Notes under the pieces: generated by a model | What the model saw: the letters and a program-made list of their open reading frames with translations, nothing else | The model's database searches: none | Told to the model about the DNA's origin: nothing | Made by a program: the position numbers and the translations under genes | In this document: piece by piece, positions 25,529 through 35,190 of the stretch | How positions within the stretch are numbered: the first letter of the stretch is position 1 | Layout of the letters: every line of letters begins with the position of its first letter | Assembly: GCA_943846675.1 (NCBI GenBank) | Contig: OX044357.1 | Coordinates: 1,798,001-1,862,000, forward strand | Length of the DNA stretch: 64,000 nucleotides | Direction: 5' to 3' | From: UBA987 sp002292105 | GTDB taxonomy: Bacteria > Bacteroidota > Bacteroidia > NS11-12g > UBA9320

Positions 25529-28135
25529 GTGGCAAAAGTAAAACAGGATAGCGAAACTCCGTTAATGCGTCAATACGGACAAATTAAGGTGAAATACCCA
25601 GGAGCTATGGTGCTATTTAGGGTAGGCGACTTTTATGAAACATTTAATGAAGACGCCGTAAAAGCCTCTGAGATATTGGACATCGTGCTTACCAAGCGAG
25701 CCAATGGAAAAGTAAGTCATGTACAACTGGCTGGTTTTCCACACCATGCCTTAGACACTTATCTTCCAAAATTGGTTAGGGCTGGTCAGCGAGTTGCGAT
25801 TTGTGACCAACTTGAGGAACCGCAAAAAGGGAAAAAATTAGTGAAGCGTGGCGTGACCGAATTGGTTACACCTGGAGTGACGTATAACGACAAAGTTCTT
25901 GAGGCCAGACAAAGTAACTATTTGGCAGCAGTGACTTTTGATAAAAATGTGTTGGGTGCCGCATTTTTGGATATCTCGACAGGAGAATTCATGGTTGCTG
26001 AAGGTAGCACGGATTTTATAGAGAAGTTGCTTCAAAATCTTAACCCTCCAGAAATACTCTATGCCAAACCACAACGCAAAAAGTTTGAAGCTTTGGTTGG
26101 CAAAGACCGCCATGTATATAGTTTAGACGACTGGATCTTTACCTATGATTTTGGACACGATAGGCTTGTACAGCACTTCCAAACGACAAATTTGAAAGGG
26201 TTTGGGATCGAAAATCAACTGTTATCGATAGCGGCTGCAGGAGCCTGTTTACACTATTTGGAGCAAACGCATCATACGTTTGTAGACCACATTACGTCTA
26301 TTAGTCGGCTTGAGGAAGACACCTATGTGTGGATGGATAATTTTACCGTTAGAAATCTTGAAATCATTTACCCAAACCATGCCAACGGCAAAAGCCTGCT
26401 GCAGATTCTAGATCAAACCAGCACCCCTATGGGCGGCCGATTAATCAAGAAGTGGTTGGTTCTACCCTTAAAATCGTTGGAGCAAATTGAGTTGAGACAT
26501 CGAGTTGTTGGTTTTTTTGTCAATAACAATGCATTGGCTCAAACCTTTACGTCACAGCTAAAGCAAATAGGAGATCTTGAACGTCTCATATCAAAAGTAG
26601 CCGTACAGCGCGTAAACCCTAGAGAGTTGGTTCAATTAAAAAGATCCTTAACGGCTGTTTCTAGTTTACGCGAAGAAGGAAAACAGACAGGTCATGATGA
26701 TTTGATTCAACTTATGAATCAAATTGTTCCATGCACAGAATTGGTTGACCGCATTGAAAACGAAATTGCTGAAAATCCGCCAATGCTTGTAAACAAAGGT
26801 GGCGTATTTGCAGATGGCGTGAATGAAGACCTGGACGAATTAAGGAAGCTTGCTTTTTCTGGTAAAGATTACTTAGTGCAGCTTCAGCAGAGGGAGATTG
26901 AAAAAACTGGTATTACCTCACTTAAAATCGCATTCAATAACGTATTTGGATACTACATTGAGGTCAAAAACACACATAAAGACAAGGTTCCTGAAGAGTG
27001 GATACGCAAGCAAACTTTGGTTAATGCCGAGCGATACATCACCCAAGAACTAAAGGAATATGAGCAAAAGATTCTGACGGCAGAAGAAAAGATTCTTGTG
27101 ATAGAAACCGAGATGTACAAAGATTTTGTCGACTCGATACAACAATATGTTGGTCATATCCAATTGAATGCACGTGTTATTGCCCAAGTAGACTGTTTGG
27201 TTTCCTTTGGACTTATTTCATTTGCAAACGACTACTGTAAACCTTTGGTCGACGACACCAAAACCTTAGCCCTCGTTGGTTGCCGACATCCTGTTATTGA
27301 GCATCAACTGCCGCATGGAGAATCGTACATACCAAACGACCTGATGCTAAATGCGGAAACACAGCAACTCATTATACTTACAGGGCCAAATATGTCTGGT
27401 AAGAGTGCTTTGCTTCGACAAACGGCGCTGGCAGTTGTATTGGCACAAATTGGCTGTTTTGTTCCGGCAAAACATGCACAGATTGGTTTGGTAGACAAAA
27501 TATATACACGTGTTGGAGCTTCTGACAACATCAGCCAAGGTGAAAGTACGTTTATGGTTGAAATGACTGAAACGGCTAGCATACTGAATAACATTTCGGA
27601 AAGAAGCTTGATACTTCTAGATGAGATTGGACGAGGCACGAGCACCTACGATGGGGTTTCTTTGGCATGGGCCATTGCCGAGTTTATTGCCAATCATCCG
27701 TCCAAGCCAAAAACATTGTTCGCAACACATTATCATGAATTAAACGAGCTAGAAGTTAAGAACGAATCGGTAGTCAATTACCACGTTACCACTAAAGAAG
27801 TAGGCAAAAAAGTACTGTTCTTAAGAAAAATAGAAAAAGGCGGAAGTGAGCACAGTTTTGGTATTCACGTTGCCCGAATGGCCGGTGTGCCTAAGCCCGT
27901 GTTAAAACGAGCCGATCAGATATTGGCACAATTGGAGAAAGAAAGGACACATTTGAGCGGCCGAGACCGTATGAAACAATTGTCGCCAAACGATTATCAA
28001 TTGAATTTGTTCTCTATAGACGACCCAAAACTTAAAGCACTTAGTGAGGAGCTTAGCCAGCTTGACACCAATACCCTTACTCCTATTGAAGCGTTATTGA
28101 AATTGAATGAAATTAAGAAGATTCTGGAAGAATAA
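25529..28135 (+). CDS. mutS: DNA mismatch repair protein MutS
   Basis: An 868-aa mismatch-recognition ATPase starting at a GTG codon. The mismatch-binding domain has the F-x-E wedge (VGDFYETFNEDA). Lever and clamp domains are in the middle, and the ATPase carries Walker A GPNMSGKSALLRQ, the signature SQGESTFMVEM, Walker B LILLDEIGRGTSTYDG and ATHYHELNEL. A C-terminal tail with a QLNLF dimerisation or clamp motif follows (SPNDYQLNLFSID). It is full length and intact. The last 29 bp overlap the next gene's start. Confidence 0.96.
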   Translation: MAKVKQDSETPLMRQYGQIKVKYPGAMVLFRVGDFYETFNEDAVKASEILDIVLTKRANGKVSHVQLAGFPHHALDTYLPKLVRAGQRVAICDQLEEPQKGKKLVKRGVTELVTPGVTYNDKVLEARQSNYLAAVTFDKNVLGAAFLDISTGEFMVAEGSTDFIEKLLQNLNPPEILYAKPQRKKFEALVGKDRHVYSLDDWIFTYDFGHDRLVQHFQTTNLKGFGIENQLLSIAAAGACLHYLEQTHHTFVDHITSISRLEEDTYVWMDNFTVRNLEIIYPNHANGKSLLQILDQTSTPMGGRLIKKWLVLPLKSLEQIELRHRVVGFFVNNNALAQTFTSQLKQIGDLERLISKVAVQRVNPRELVQLKRSLTAVSSLREEGKQTGHDDLIQLMNQIVPCTELVDRIENEIAENPPMLVNKGGVFADGVNEDLDELRKLAFSGKDYLVQLQQREIEKTGITSLKIAFNNVFGYYIEVKNTHKDKVPEEWIRKQTLVNAERYITQELKEYEQKILTAEEKILVIETEMYKDFVDSIQQYVGHIQLNARVIAQVDCLVSFGLISFANDYCKPLVDDTKTLALVGCRHPVIEHQLPHGESYIPNDLMLNAETQQLIILTGPNMSGKSALLRQTALAVVLAQIGCFVPAKHAQIGLVDKIYTRVGASDNISQGESTFMVEMTETASILNNISERSLILLDEIGRGTSTYDGVSLAWAIAEFIANHPSKPKTLFATHYHELNELEVKNESVVNYHVTTKEVGKKVLFLRKIEKGGSEHSFGIHVARMAGVPKPVLKRADQILAQLEKERTHLSGRDRMKQLSPNDYQLNLFSIDDPKLKALSEELSQLDTNTLTPIEALLKLNEIKKILEE

Positions 28136-29627
28136 GGTAGCCATACTAACCGTTGTTTTAACCACAACGCAGGTATACGGTCAAAACAGTTGGGTGTATT
28201 TCTCAGACAAATGCGCTGCATTTTCAACTTTGGACGATGAAGTATGCGAAACGTATGTGGAATCCATCGAAGCCCTCGGTGTAAATGTTGTCGGCACATC
28301 TAAATGGTTTAATGCGGCTTGTGTAAAGGGCCACCCAACGATGTTGCGGGCTTTAAATTTTGTAGACAGCATTGTACCGTTAAAGACCTACAAAACCACA
28401 AATTATTCAATTCAACAAAGTCAAGAAACGTTTAATTACGGCAATAGCGATTGGCAGCTTGAAATGGTAGGACTCGACACTTTTCATAAGTTGGGATACA
28501 CAGGAAAAAATGTGACCATTGGTTTGTTTGATGGCGGGTTTTACAAGGCCGATACGGTGCACGCTTTTGATTCTTTATGGCAACAAGGACGTATCAAAGG
28601 GTATTGGGATTTTATCACTGAAGACACAAGTATTTTTTGGGAATACGACGGTCATGGCAAATATGTTTTGTCTATTGTTGGAGCCAACTGGCCAGACTCG
28701 ATGATGGGCGCAGCACCAGATGCGAACTTCTTATTGGCCCGTACCGAAGACGTAAGCTCAGAAAAAAGGCTTGAAGAATACGCCTGGGTTAAGGCCATGG
28801 AATGGGCGGCAGACCTTAACGTTGACATCATTCATTCATCATTAGGTTATTCCGTTTTCGACACCTTGCAAGGTGACTACACCTATGCAGATATGGACGG
28901 AGAATCAACCATAATTACAAGGGCTACAGATATTGCGTTCTCTAAAGGCATATTCGTGACCAACAGCGCAGGCAATGAGGGTGAAGACGAATGGCATTAC
29001 ATCACTGCACCTTGTGATGGCAAACATGTATTGTGTGTGGGTTCGGTAGACTCTAATCAACAACACTCTCCCTTTTCTTCTTATGGTCCTTCCGCCGACG
29101 GACGTGTTAAACCAGATGTTGTGGCTATGGGACAAGGCGTTACGTATATCAATAATCAAGCGAATCTGCGCACTGGAAGCGGGACGTCGTTTTCTGGACC
29201 GATCATAGCCGGCTTTGTAGCGTGTTTAAAACAAGCTTGGCCATCACTAACCAATCAACAGATTTATGAAGCCGTAATTCAAAGCGCTGACCGTTATTCA
29301 AATCCTGACACAGCGTATGGTTATGGTCTTCCTAACATACTTGTTGCAGACTCCTTGTTGTCGGTGTTTTCGTCTATAAAAACGTTAGAAAATGAAATAG
29401 TGGCGGTCTATCCAAACCCTGCGTCAAAAAAAGTAACCATTCGTGGATCTCGAAACATCTTACATGTCGAAATTATCGATTACCTAGGTCAAACAGTTAA
29501 GCGTATTGCCGTTAATCCGATTGCGGAGTTGGAAGTTGATTGCAGCAACTCAACAGCCGGCATGTATGTGCTGAGAGTTCGTTTCCAAAACGGAAATGTT
29601 TCTAGCCAAAAAATTCTTATTGAATAG
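28107..29627 (+). CDS. Secreted subtilisin-like serine peptidase (S8) with T9SS sorting domain
   Basis: A 506-aa preproprotein with a signal peptide ending VYGQ and a propeptide to about 120. The S8 domain triad is Asp142 (GLFDGG), His183 (GHGKYVLS, with Lys-Tyr instead of the usual Thr-His after GHG) and Ser361 (GTSFSGP), with the oxyanion Asn in NSAGNEG. The C-terminal about 75 residues form a type A sorting domain (VYPNPASKKVTI...GMYVLRV). The start overlaps the end of mutS by 29 bp. It is convergent with the response regulator gene, with 1 bp between the stop codons. Confidence 0.9.
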   Translation: MKLRRFWKNKVAILTVVLTTTQVYGQNSWVYFSDKCAAFSTLDDEVCETYVESIEALGVNVVGTSKWFNAACVKGHPTMLRALNFVDSIVPLKTYKTTNYSIQQSQETFNYGNSDWQLEMVGLDTFHKLGYTGKNVTIGLFDGGFYKADTVHAFDSLWQQGRIKGYWDFITEDTSIFWEYDGHGKYVLSIVGANWPDSMMGAAPDANFLLARTEDVSSEKRLEEYAWVKAMEWAADLNVDIIHSSLGYSVFDTLQGDYTYADMDGESTIITRATDIAFSKGIFVTNSAGNEGEDEWHYITAPCDGKHVLCVGSVDSNQQHSPFSSYGPSADGRVKPDVVAMGQGVTYINNQANLRTGSGTSFSGPIIAGFVACLKQAWPSLTNQQIYEAVIQSADRYSNPDTAYGYGLPNILVADSLLSVFSSIKTLENEIVAVYPNPASKKVTIRGSRNILHVEIIDYLGQTVKRIAVNPIAELEVDCSNSTAGMYVLRVRFQNGNVSSQKILIE

Positions 29628-29628
29628 T

Positions 29629-30366
29629 CTACAATTCTGTCGGATTAACTCCGAAGAATGTTTTGAAACATTTGGAAAAGTAACTCAGGCTGGTGAAACC
29701 GGCTTTAGCGGATATTTCAGAAAGATTTCCATAACCCAAGTCAATCAAATCTCGGCTTCTTTTGAGTCGATATTCTCTGATAAACTGGCTAACTGACTTA
29801 TTGCATATTCTTTTTAATTTCTTTTGCAATGCCGACGTACTAATCGACAAACCCGAAGCCAGGTCGACCATACCAAAATTGGGGTTACTAATTTCTCCTT
29901 CAATGATTAATTTCACACTTTTGATAAAGCGATCATCTTGCGATTCTACAGTAATTTTAGCCGGTTCATTTTGAATGGTTTGAATCAGCTTTCTTCTTGT
30001 CTCAATGGTGTTTCTAATTTTTATGACTAACTCTTCCATCCGAAACGGCTTAGTTAAGTAATCGTCTGCACCAAACTCAAGTCCTTCTAACCGCGCTTCA
30101 AACCCAGCCTTCGCTGTTAAGAATATAACGGGAACCAGTTGCGTCAATTCGTTAGATTTTAATTCTTTAAGCATTTCAAATCCATCTTTGATGGGCATCA
30201 TGACGTCTGATATGACGATATCTGGAATAGACTTCATAATTAACTCGAAACCTGCTTGGCCATCGTTGGCCGTTTCCACGGTATACCCCTTTACGCTTAA
30301 AAGATCCGACAGTGTTTGCCGCAGATTCGCCTCATCCTCTACAATTATTACTTTGGTCTTTGTCAT
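29629..30366 (-). CDS. Response regulator with AraC-type DNA-binding domain
   Basis: A 245-aa two-component regulator. The receiver domain (1-120) has the acidic pocket (VEDE), phosphoacceptor Asp54 (ISDVMMP), Thr (FLTAKA) and Lys (LTKPF). A linker is followed by an AraC-type double helix-turn-helix (about 150-245), with FIREYRLKRSRDLIDLGYGNLSEISAKAGFTSLSYFSKCFKTFFG. This architecture is common as the output of hybrid two-component systems in Bacteroidota. It is the only DNA-binding output near the kinases at 30.8-35.2 kb, so it is their likely partner. Confidence 0.9.
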   Translation of the reverse strand: MTKTKVIIVEDEANLRQTLSDLLSVKGYTVETANDGQAGFELIMKSIPDIVISDVMMPIKDGFEMLKELKSNELTQLVPVIFLTAKAGFEARLEGLEFGADDYLTKPFRMEELVIKIRNTIETRRKLIQTIQNEPAKITVESQDDRFIKSVKLIIEGEISNPNFGMVDLASGLSISTSALQKKLKRICNKSVSQFIREYRLKRSRDLIDLGYGNLSEISAKAGFTSLSYFSKCFKTFFGVNPTEL

Positions 30367-30476
30367 TATTGCATTTATGGTTTTCGAAGGTTAGTACTCA
30401 AAGTTACAATTTTCGTTGTGTCAGATATGTTGTATGTGAAGAATAAAATGTTAATTCGAAAGTAATAGGTCATTTT

Positions 30477-30839
30477 ATGAAGTCGTCTAATACCGTTTTA
30501 GTCATTGAAGATGAAAAACAGGTTCGTGAAAGCATTGTGGATATACTAACACTCAAAGGTTATCAAACCATTGAAGCAGCAGATGGATCAACTGGGTTTG
30601 AACTCGCCAAAAAGCATATTCCTGATGTGGTTTTGTGTGATATCAAGATGCCGTTTATGAATGGCTTCGAAACCATCTCTAAGTTTAAAGGAAACAGCTT
30701 AACCAAATACATCAAGTTTATTTTTTTAACGGCTAAGATCGAGGAAGAGAATAGACAGCTAGGTCTAAAATTAGGTGCAACAGCCTATATCACCAAACCA
30801 TTTACGGTTGAAGAATTGCTATCAGCCATTGAGTCGTAG
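30477..30839 (+). CDS. Stand-alone response regulator receiver protein
   Basis: A 120-aa single-domain receiver with IEDE, phosphoacceptor Asp55 (LCDIKMP), Thr in FLTAKI and Lys in ITKPF. There is no output domain, so it acts as a phosphorelay intermediate or by protein contact. It is divergent from the REC-AraC gene (110 bp between starts). It closely resembles that gene's receiver domain (same length, same GFELxxKxIPDxVxxDxxMPxxxGFE pattern), which suggests a local duplication. It converges with the kinase C-terminal piece at 30842. Confidence 0.88.
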   Translation: MKSSNTVLVIEDEKQVRESIVDILTLKGYQTIEAADGSTGFELAKKHIPDVVLCDIKMPFMNGFETISKFKGNSLTKYIKFIFLTAKIEEENRQLGLKLGATAYITKPFTVEELLSAIES

Positions 30840-30841
30840 AC

Positions 30842-31270
30842 TTAGACATTTAGATTATAGGCTAACGTCACGATAAAAGTCGTTTTTTCACCCAACGAAC
30901 TTTCGACAGACACTTTCCCTCCATTAAGTTCTATGTAATCTTTCACAATGACCAACCCAAGCCCTGTGCCTGAAATATCGCCTACATTGGAGCAACGGTA
31001 AAAAGTTTGAAACAAATCGTTTAGTTCGTCTTTGGGAATACCAATTCCAAAATCAATGACTTCAACCTCACAAAACTTCTCTTTGAAATGAATGTTAACC
31101 GCTGGATTAACAGCTCTCGAATATTTGAACGCATTGGCAAGTAGGTTTTCGAAAGCATGATTTACGGTACGTTTGTCAAATTCAAATAACCTAGGAGATC
31201 CATGCACATGAAACTCAACAAACCTTCCGTCTGTTTGAATGTCTTCACAAGATTGAACAGCTTGTTTCAA
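30842..31270 (-). CDS. Histidine kinase ATPase domain, detached by a frameshift
   Basis: 142 codons from a TTG encode a complete HATPase_c domain: N box NLLANAFKYSR, G1 DFGIGIP, F box LFQTFYR and G2 GTGLGLVIVK. The same frame stays open further upstream, reading VSVDFQENDIVTCLKQ, the usual link between HisKA and ATPase domains. This is therefore the end of the kinase whose N-terminal part ends at 31276. A single missing base near 31300 would explain the split. Made separately, it would lack a phosphorylatable histidine. Confidence 0.7.
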   Translation of the reverse strand: MKQAVQSCEDIQTDGRFVEFHVHGSPRLFEFDKRTVNHAFENLLANAFKYSRAVNPAVNIHFKEKFCEVEVIDFGIGIPKDELNDLFQTFYRCSNVGDISGTGLGLVIVKDYIELNGGKVSVESSLGEKTTFIVTLAYNLNV

Positions 31271-31275
31271 ACAGG

Positions 31276-32799
31276 TTACAATATCGTTTTCTTGAAAGTC
31301 GACTGATACTGATTGGACGAAAACTCCCCTAAAATTAACACATCATCCATCAAGTCAGTCATGCGTTTGACTTCATTCTCTATCCGTTTTTCAGCTTTAT
31401 TAAAGAGATCCTCGTCCATTGATGTGTCTGATTCATGTAACATCGAAATGAGTTCTACATTGCTCTGAATAACCGATAGCGGAGTCCTAAATTGATGTGA
31501 AGCCGTTGCCACAAACCTTGGCTTTAACTCGCTTAATTCTTTTTCTGTCTGTAAGGCAATTTCTAAATCGTCTTTGGTCTGTTGCAACTCCAAGGTTCTA
31601 GTCTTTACTTCAGCTTCCAATGTTTTTGTAAAGCTATCCCTCAATTTATCCGCTTCAACTCGTGCAGTCACATCCCTTATCATTCCAAACATTCTTGCAA
31701 CACGACCGTCTTTTAACTGAAACTGAGCAATGGTCTGAATATATTTTTTTGTACCTGAAGGTAAAACCATATCAAAAAGTAATTCCATCTCGGTTTTACC
31801 TTTAATCGCTGTATCTAGATTTTTTAATGTTTCTTCCTTTGTCTCTGGGTTTAAAGATTCAACGAAGACTTCAGCGAAATTTATTTGTTCGCCATATTTG
31901 CGTTCATATATGTCATAAATCGTTTCATCACAAACGATTTTACCTGTCCCTAAATTCCAATCAAAAATTCCGATGTTTCCAGCCCTTACAGCCATATCCA
32001 AGCGTTCTTGACTGCGCCTTAATAATTCGCTTCTATTGTAATCCTTGGTTATGTCTTGAACCGTGCCCATAGACCTGTAACACCTGCCTTTCGAATCAAA
32101 CACAGATTCCATGGCCACTCGAACATATTTCAACCCACCATCGGCCATTAAGATTCTATGATCCAAAAAGAATGGTTTTTGGCTTTGTAAATGTTTAACT
32201 ACATTCTGTTTGACAATCTCTAAGTCGTTTGTGTGAACAGAACCCCAATAATGCTTAGCTGTCAGACAGGTATCTTCTGGGAATCCAAATATGTGAATCA
32301 ACTCTTTTGAACAATAGTATTGATCAGAAGCATAGTCATATTCAAACCGGCCAAGCTTAGCTATTTTTTGCGCTTGTTCCAGTTGTTCTTGTTTGACCAA
32401 AACCTCTTTCATAATGTTGTGTCGTTCGATGGCATAGGTAAAGGTCTTATACAAAACATGCTCATTATAATCGCCTTTCATTAGATAATCTTGAGCACCT
32501 AATTTGATCGCGTTCAGAGCAATGCTTTTATCCATATACCCGGTTAATGCAACAATCGGAACGTCACTATTGAGCTCAACGATCTTCTCTATAGATCGTA
32601 AACCTCGTGAATCAGGTAAACTTAGATCTACGAGTATTAAATCGTAACCACTGTTGGACTCGATTGCGCTAAGCCCTTCTTTAAGGGTAGGTTTGATATC
32701 GATGTGAATTTGCTTTGGAATGTGTCTGACAAATTCTTGAAAAATATAGGCATCGTCAGCATTATCTTCAATATACAAGATGGTTAAGCTATCGTTCAT
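31276..32799 (-). CDS. REC-PAS-PAS-HisKA sensor kinase, truncated by a frameshift before its ATPase domain
   Basis: 507 codons. The receiver domain is at 1-120 with Asp58 (LVDLSLP), followed by two PAS/PAC domains (about 130-255 and 255-385), a coiled coil, and HisKA with His435 in TASHQFRTPLS. The frame then departs from the expected linker after EFSSNQ and ends within ten codons. The missing ATPase domain lies directly downstream in another frame (30842-31270). As written it can be phosphorylated only by another kinase. Its start overlaps the upstream response regulator by 4 bp. Confidence 0.75.
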   Translation of the reverse strand: MNDSLTILYIEDNADDAYIFQEFVRHIPKQIHIDIKPTLKEGLSAIESNSGYDLILVDLSLPDSRGLRSIEKIVELNSDVPIVALTGYMDKSIALNAIKLGAQDYLMKGDYNEHVLYKTFTYAIERHNIMKEVLVKQEQLEQAQKIAKLGRFEYDYASDQYYCSKELIHIFGFPEDTCLTAKHYWGSVHTNDLEIVKQNVVKHLQSQKPFFLDHRILMADGGLKYVRVAMESVFDSKGRCYRSMGTVQDITKDYNRSELLRRSQERLDMAVRAGNIGIFDWNLGTGKIVCDETIYDIYERKYGEQINFAEVFVESLNPETKEETLKNLDTAIKGKTEMELLFDMVLPSGTKKYIQTIAQFQLKDGRVARMFGMIRDVTARVEADKLRDSFTKTLEAEVKTRTLELQQTKDDLEIALQTEKELSELKPRFVATASHQFRTPLSVIQSNVELISMLHESDTSMDEDLFNKAEKRIENEVKRMTDLMDDVLILGEFSSNQYQSTFKKTIL

Positions 32800-33230
32800 T
32801 TTTTACTTGGCAATTGGGCTATGTTTAACCAAAACTTTTTAACCGACATCATGGTATCGTATAAAGAAGTCACATCTACAGGCTTAGTAATAAAGCAGTT
32901 AACATGAGCATTATAACTATCAAAAATATCTAGAGGCGAACTTGAAGTAGATAAAATGATAATTGGTAAGTGGCTATAGTCCTCATGCCCACGCACCTCT
33001 TTAAGCACTTCTAAACCATTCTTTTTGGGTAGATTAAAATCGAGCAAAACTATGTCGGGTGTTTGAACGCTGGCAAATTGTTCCCTTTTGAAAATATAGT
33101 CAACGGCTTGCTCACCATCCCTTACAGCAGATAAATCATCAAACATCTGATACTTTTTCAAAACGTATTTCATAATAACTATGTCGTCATAGCTATCCTC
33201 AACCAACAATACATTTGGATGCTTAGTCAA
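32796..33230 (-). CDS. Response regulator receiver protein (phytochrome-type, Rcp1-like)
   Basis: A 144-aa single receiver domain with VEDS, phosphoacceptor Asp64 (LLDFNLPKKNGLEVL), ILSTSSS and ITKPV. The FNLPxxxGxEVL and LSTSS motifs are typical of the Rcp1/CheY-like class encoded beside PAS or bacteriophytochrome kinases. It overlaps the end of the upstream kinase by 8 bp and the start of the downstream kinase by 4 bp, so all three are one translational unit. Confidence 0.88.
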   Translation of the reverse strand: MTKHPNVLLVEDSYDDIVIMKYVLKKYQMFDDLSAVRDGEQAVDYIFKREQFASVQTPDIVLLDFNLPKKNGLEVLKEVRGHEDYSHLPIIILSTSSSPLDIFDSYNAHVNCFITKPVDVTSLYDTMMSVKKFWLNIAQLPSKK

Positions 33231-35190
33231 ACGCTGGATTTTTAGGTAGGGTTATAATAAACGTGGTGCCTTGATTCAGTTCTGATACAAATCGAATGCT
33301 TCCTCCATGCATGTTTATTACTTTTTTTACAATAGATAAGCCTATTCCAGTACCTGAATACTCATCCCTAGTATGCAATCGTTGAAAAATATCAAAAATT
33401 CTATCATGGTATTTTTCATCAATACCAATTCCATTGTCGGAAATGGAAATTTCATGGCCCGATTTACTTTCGGTATGAGAGACCGTAATAATAGGCTTAT
33501 TATCAGCACTTTGAAATTTCATTGCATTACTCAAGATGTTTAGAAAAACACTTTGCAACTGTCCAGCATCAGCTTGTATTATTGGGAGTTCTTCGGTGAT
33601 GTGCAACTCCGCTTTCGTTTGTTGTATGACAATACTTAAGTCCTCAACTACAGACGATAAAAGCTGATTTAAATCTACATTAGATAATACAAGTCCTTTG
33701 TCGTCTACTCGACTAAATGAAAGTAAATCCACGATAAGAGAACGCATTCGGGTTGACGCTTCCTGAGCCCTAGTAATATACTCGTTAGACTGATCGTCTA
33801 AGGCGTCTTTAGAATTCATCATTAAGAGTTGCAAATAACTCGTAATTACTCTTAACGGTTCTTGCAAATCATGAGACGCAACATAAGCAAACCTTTTTAG
33901 CTCATCGTTGGTTTGGGTGAGCTGTTCGAGAGACCGACTTAACTTTTTATTGGTATTGTCAATTTCTGTAAGGTCCAAAACAGTTGACCAGATATTATCC
34001 TCTCCGTCTAACGATTGAATAATTTGTCCATGGAGTAAGACTGGATACCGATGGCCACTTTTATGTATGTACTCTTTCTTATAGGGCCCATATTTACCTG
34101 TTTTGTCTAGAGATTGGAGTTGAATAGTCTCTTGCTCTTCATATTCAATTGGTGTCAGGTCCCAATACGAAAGCTCGTTTAGCTCATCAGTGGTATACCC
34201 TGTAAACCGCTCAAATTCGGAATTAGTGTCAATGAATTTTCCATCCATATGGTTACGCGCCAGACCTATAGGTGCCAAGTCAAAAAATGCTTCTAACTGC
34301 CTTTCGCTATATAGTAGCCGACTATACGCCACTTTCTCTTTCGTTATATCATGATTTACCCCAACCATCCTCGAGGTTTTACTTGCTTTATCAATCACAA
34401 CATTAGCTCTTGCATGAATGTGCTTCACATTTCCACTTCCAGTAATTATTCGGAATTCATGATTAAATGCCGGCCCACCGTCTAAAGCTGTTTGAACCGC
34501 CGCTTCAGCGGCCTCTTTATCATCAGGGTGGATGGTAACAGTCCATGCGTCGAAAGCTTGACTAAATTTTGCCTTATCAATGCCATACAAATCGTACATG
34601 GAATCATCCCAAAGCAACACATTGTTTGTGACGTCCCAGTCCCAAACACCGATATTTCCCAAACTCAATGAAAGATCAAGACGTTCAATAGTTTGTCGCA
34701 GTGATTTTTCAATTTCTATGCGGTTGGATATATTTAGTACCGTAACGACGATATCGTAGTCTGTCTTAGTACTAATAAATGTTAGACCTGCTTCAATAGG
34801 TAAATGTACATTGTCAATTGTTCGTGCTGTTAAACCAGTGTGTTTATGAAACTTAACGCTATCTGATTCTTGACCCAGACCTTTTGGTCGTTGGTAAGAT
34901 AAATTTGGGATAAATAAATCAATTGGCTTTCCTATTATTTGATTGATTGATCCTATTAGGCTTTGAAATCGTTTGTTTGCCTGCAATATTTCACCCGTTA
35001 CGCTTATAACCGCTCTGGGATAAAAAGCGTACTCTATTTGGTAGGATTTTTGAGCTGTTATCGGTCCTTCTTTTGTTGAAGACCGCTTAGATTCATATTC
35101 ATTGAGCTTTGTTTCTAAGTCGGCAATGCGTGCTTGGTAATGCGCCACAGTGCGCTCCAATTGCCGTACGTTTTGCTCTTCTGCTCGCAT
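33223..35190 (-). CDS. Multi-PAS sensor histidine kinase
   Basis: A 655-aa soluble kinase without membrane segments. An N-terminal coiled coil (about 1-40) precedes three or more PAS/PAC modules (about 50-400, e.g. IGVWDWDVTNNVLLWDDSMYDLYGID and HIHARANVVIDKASKTSRMVGVNHDIT). HisKA has His440 in YVASHDLQEPLRVI. HATPase_c has NILSNAMKFQ, DNGIGID, IFDIFQRLHTRDEYSGTGIGLSIVKK. The class with ASHDLQEPLR is common next to Rcp1-like regulators. It is intact and first in a three-gene operon; it could phosphorylate the downstream REC domains. Confidence 0.9.
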   Translation of the reverse strand: MRAEEQNVRQLERTVAHYQARIADLETKLNEYESKRSSTKEGPITAQKSYQIEYAFYPRAVISVTGEILQANKRFQSLIGSINQIIGKPIDLFIPNLSYQRPKGLGQESDSVKFHKHTGLTARTIDNVHLPIEAGLTFISTKTDYDIVVTVLNISNRIEIEKSLRQTIERLDLSLSLGNIGVWDWDVTNNVLLWDDSMYDLYGIDKAKFSQAFDAWTVTIHPDDKEAAEAAVQTALDGGPAFNHEFRIITGSGNVKHIHARANVVIDKASKTSRMVGVNHDITKEKVAYSRLLYSERQLEAFFDLAPIGLARNHMDGKFIDTNSEFERFTGYTTDELNELSYWDLTPIEYEEQETIQLQSLDKTGKYGPYKKEYIHKSGHRYPVLLHGQIIQSLDGEDNIWSTVLDLTEIDNTNKKLSRSLEQLTQTNDELKRFAYVASHDLQEPLRVITSYLQLLMMNSKDALDDQSNEYITRAQEASTRMRSLIVDLLSFSRVDDKGLVLSNVDLNQLLSSVVEDLSIVIQQTKAELHITEELPIIQADAGQLQSVFLNILSNAMKFQSADNKPIITVSHTESKSGHEISISDNGIGIDEKYHDRIFDIFQRLHTRDEYSGTGIGLSIVKKVINMHGGSIRFVSELNQGTTFIITLPKNPAFD

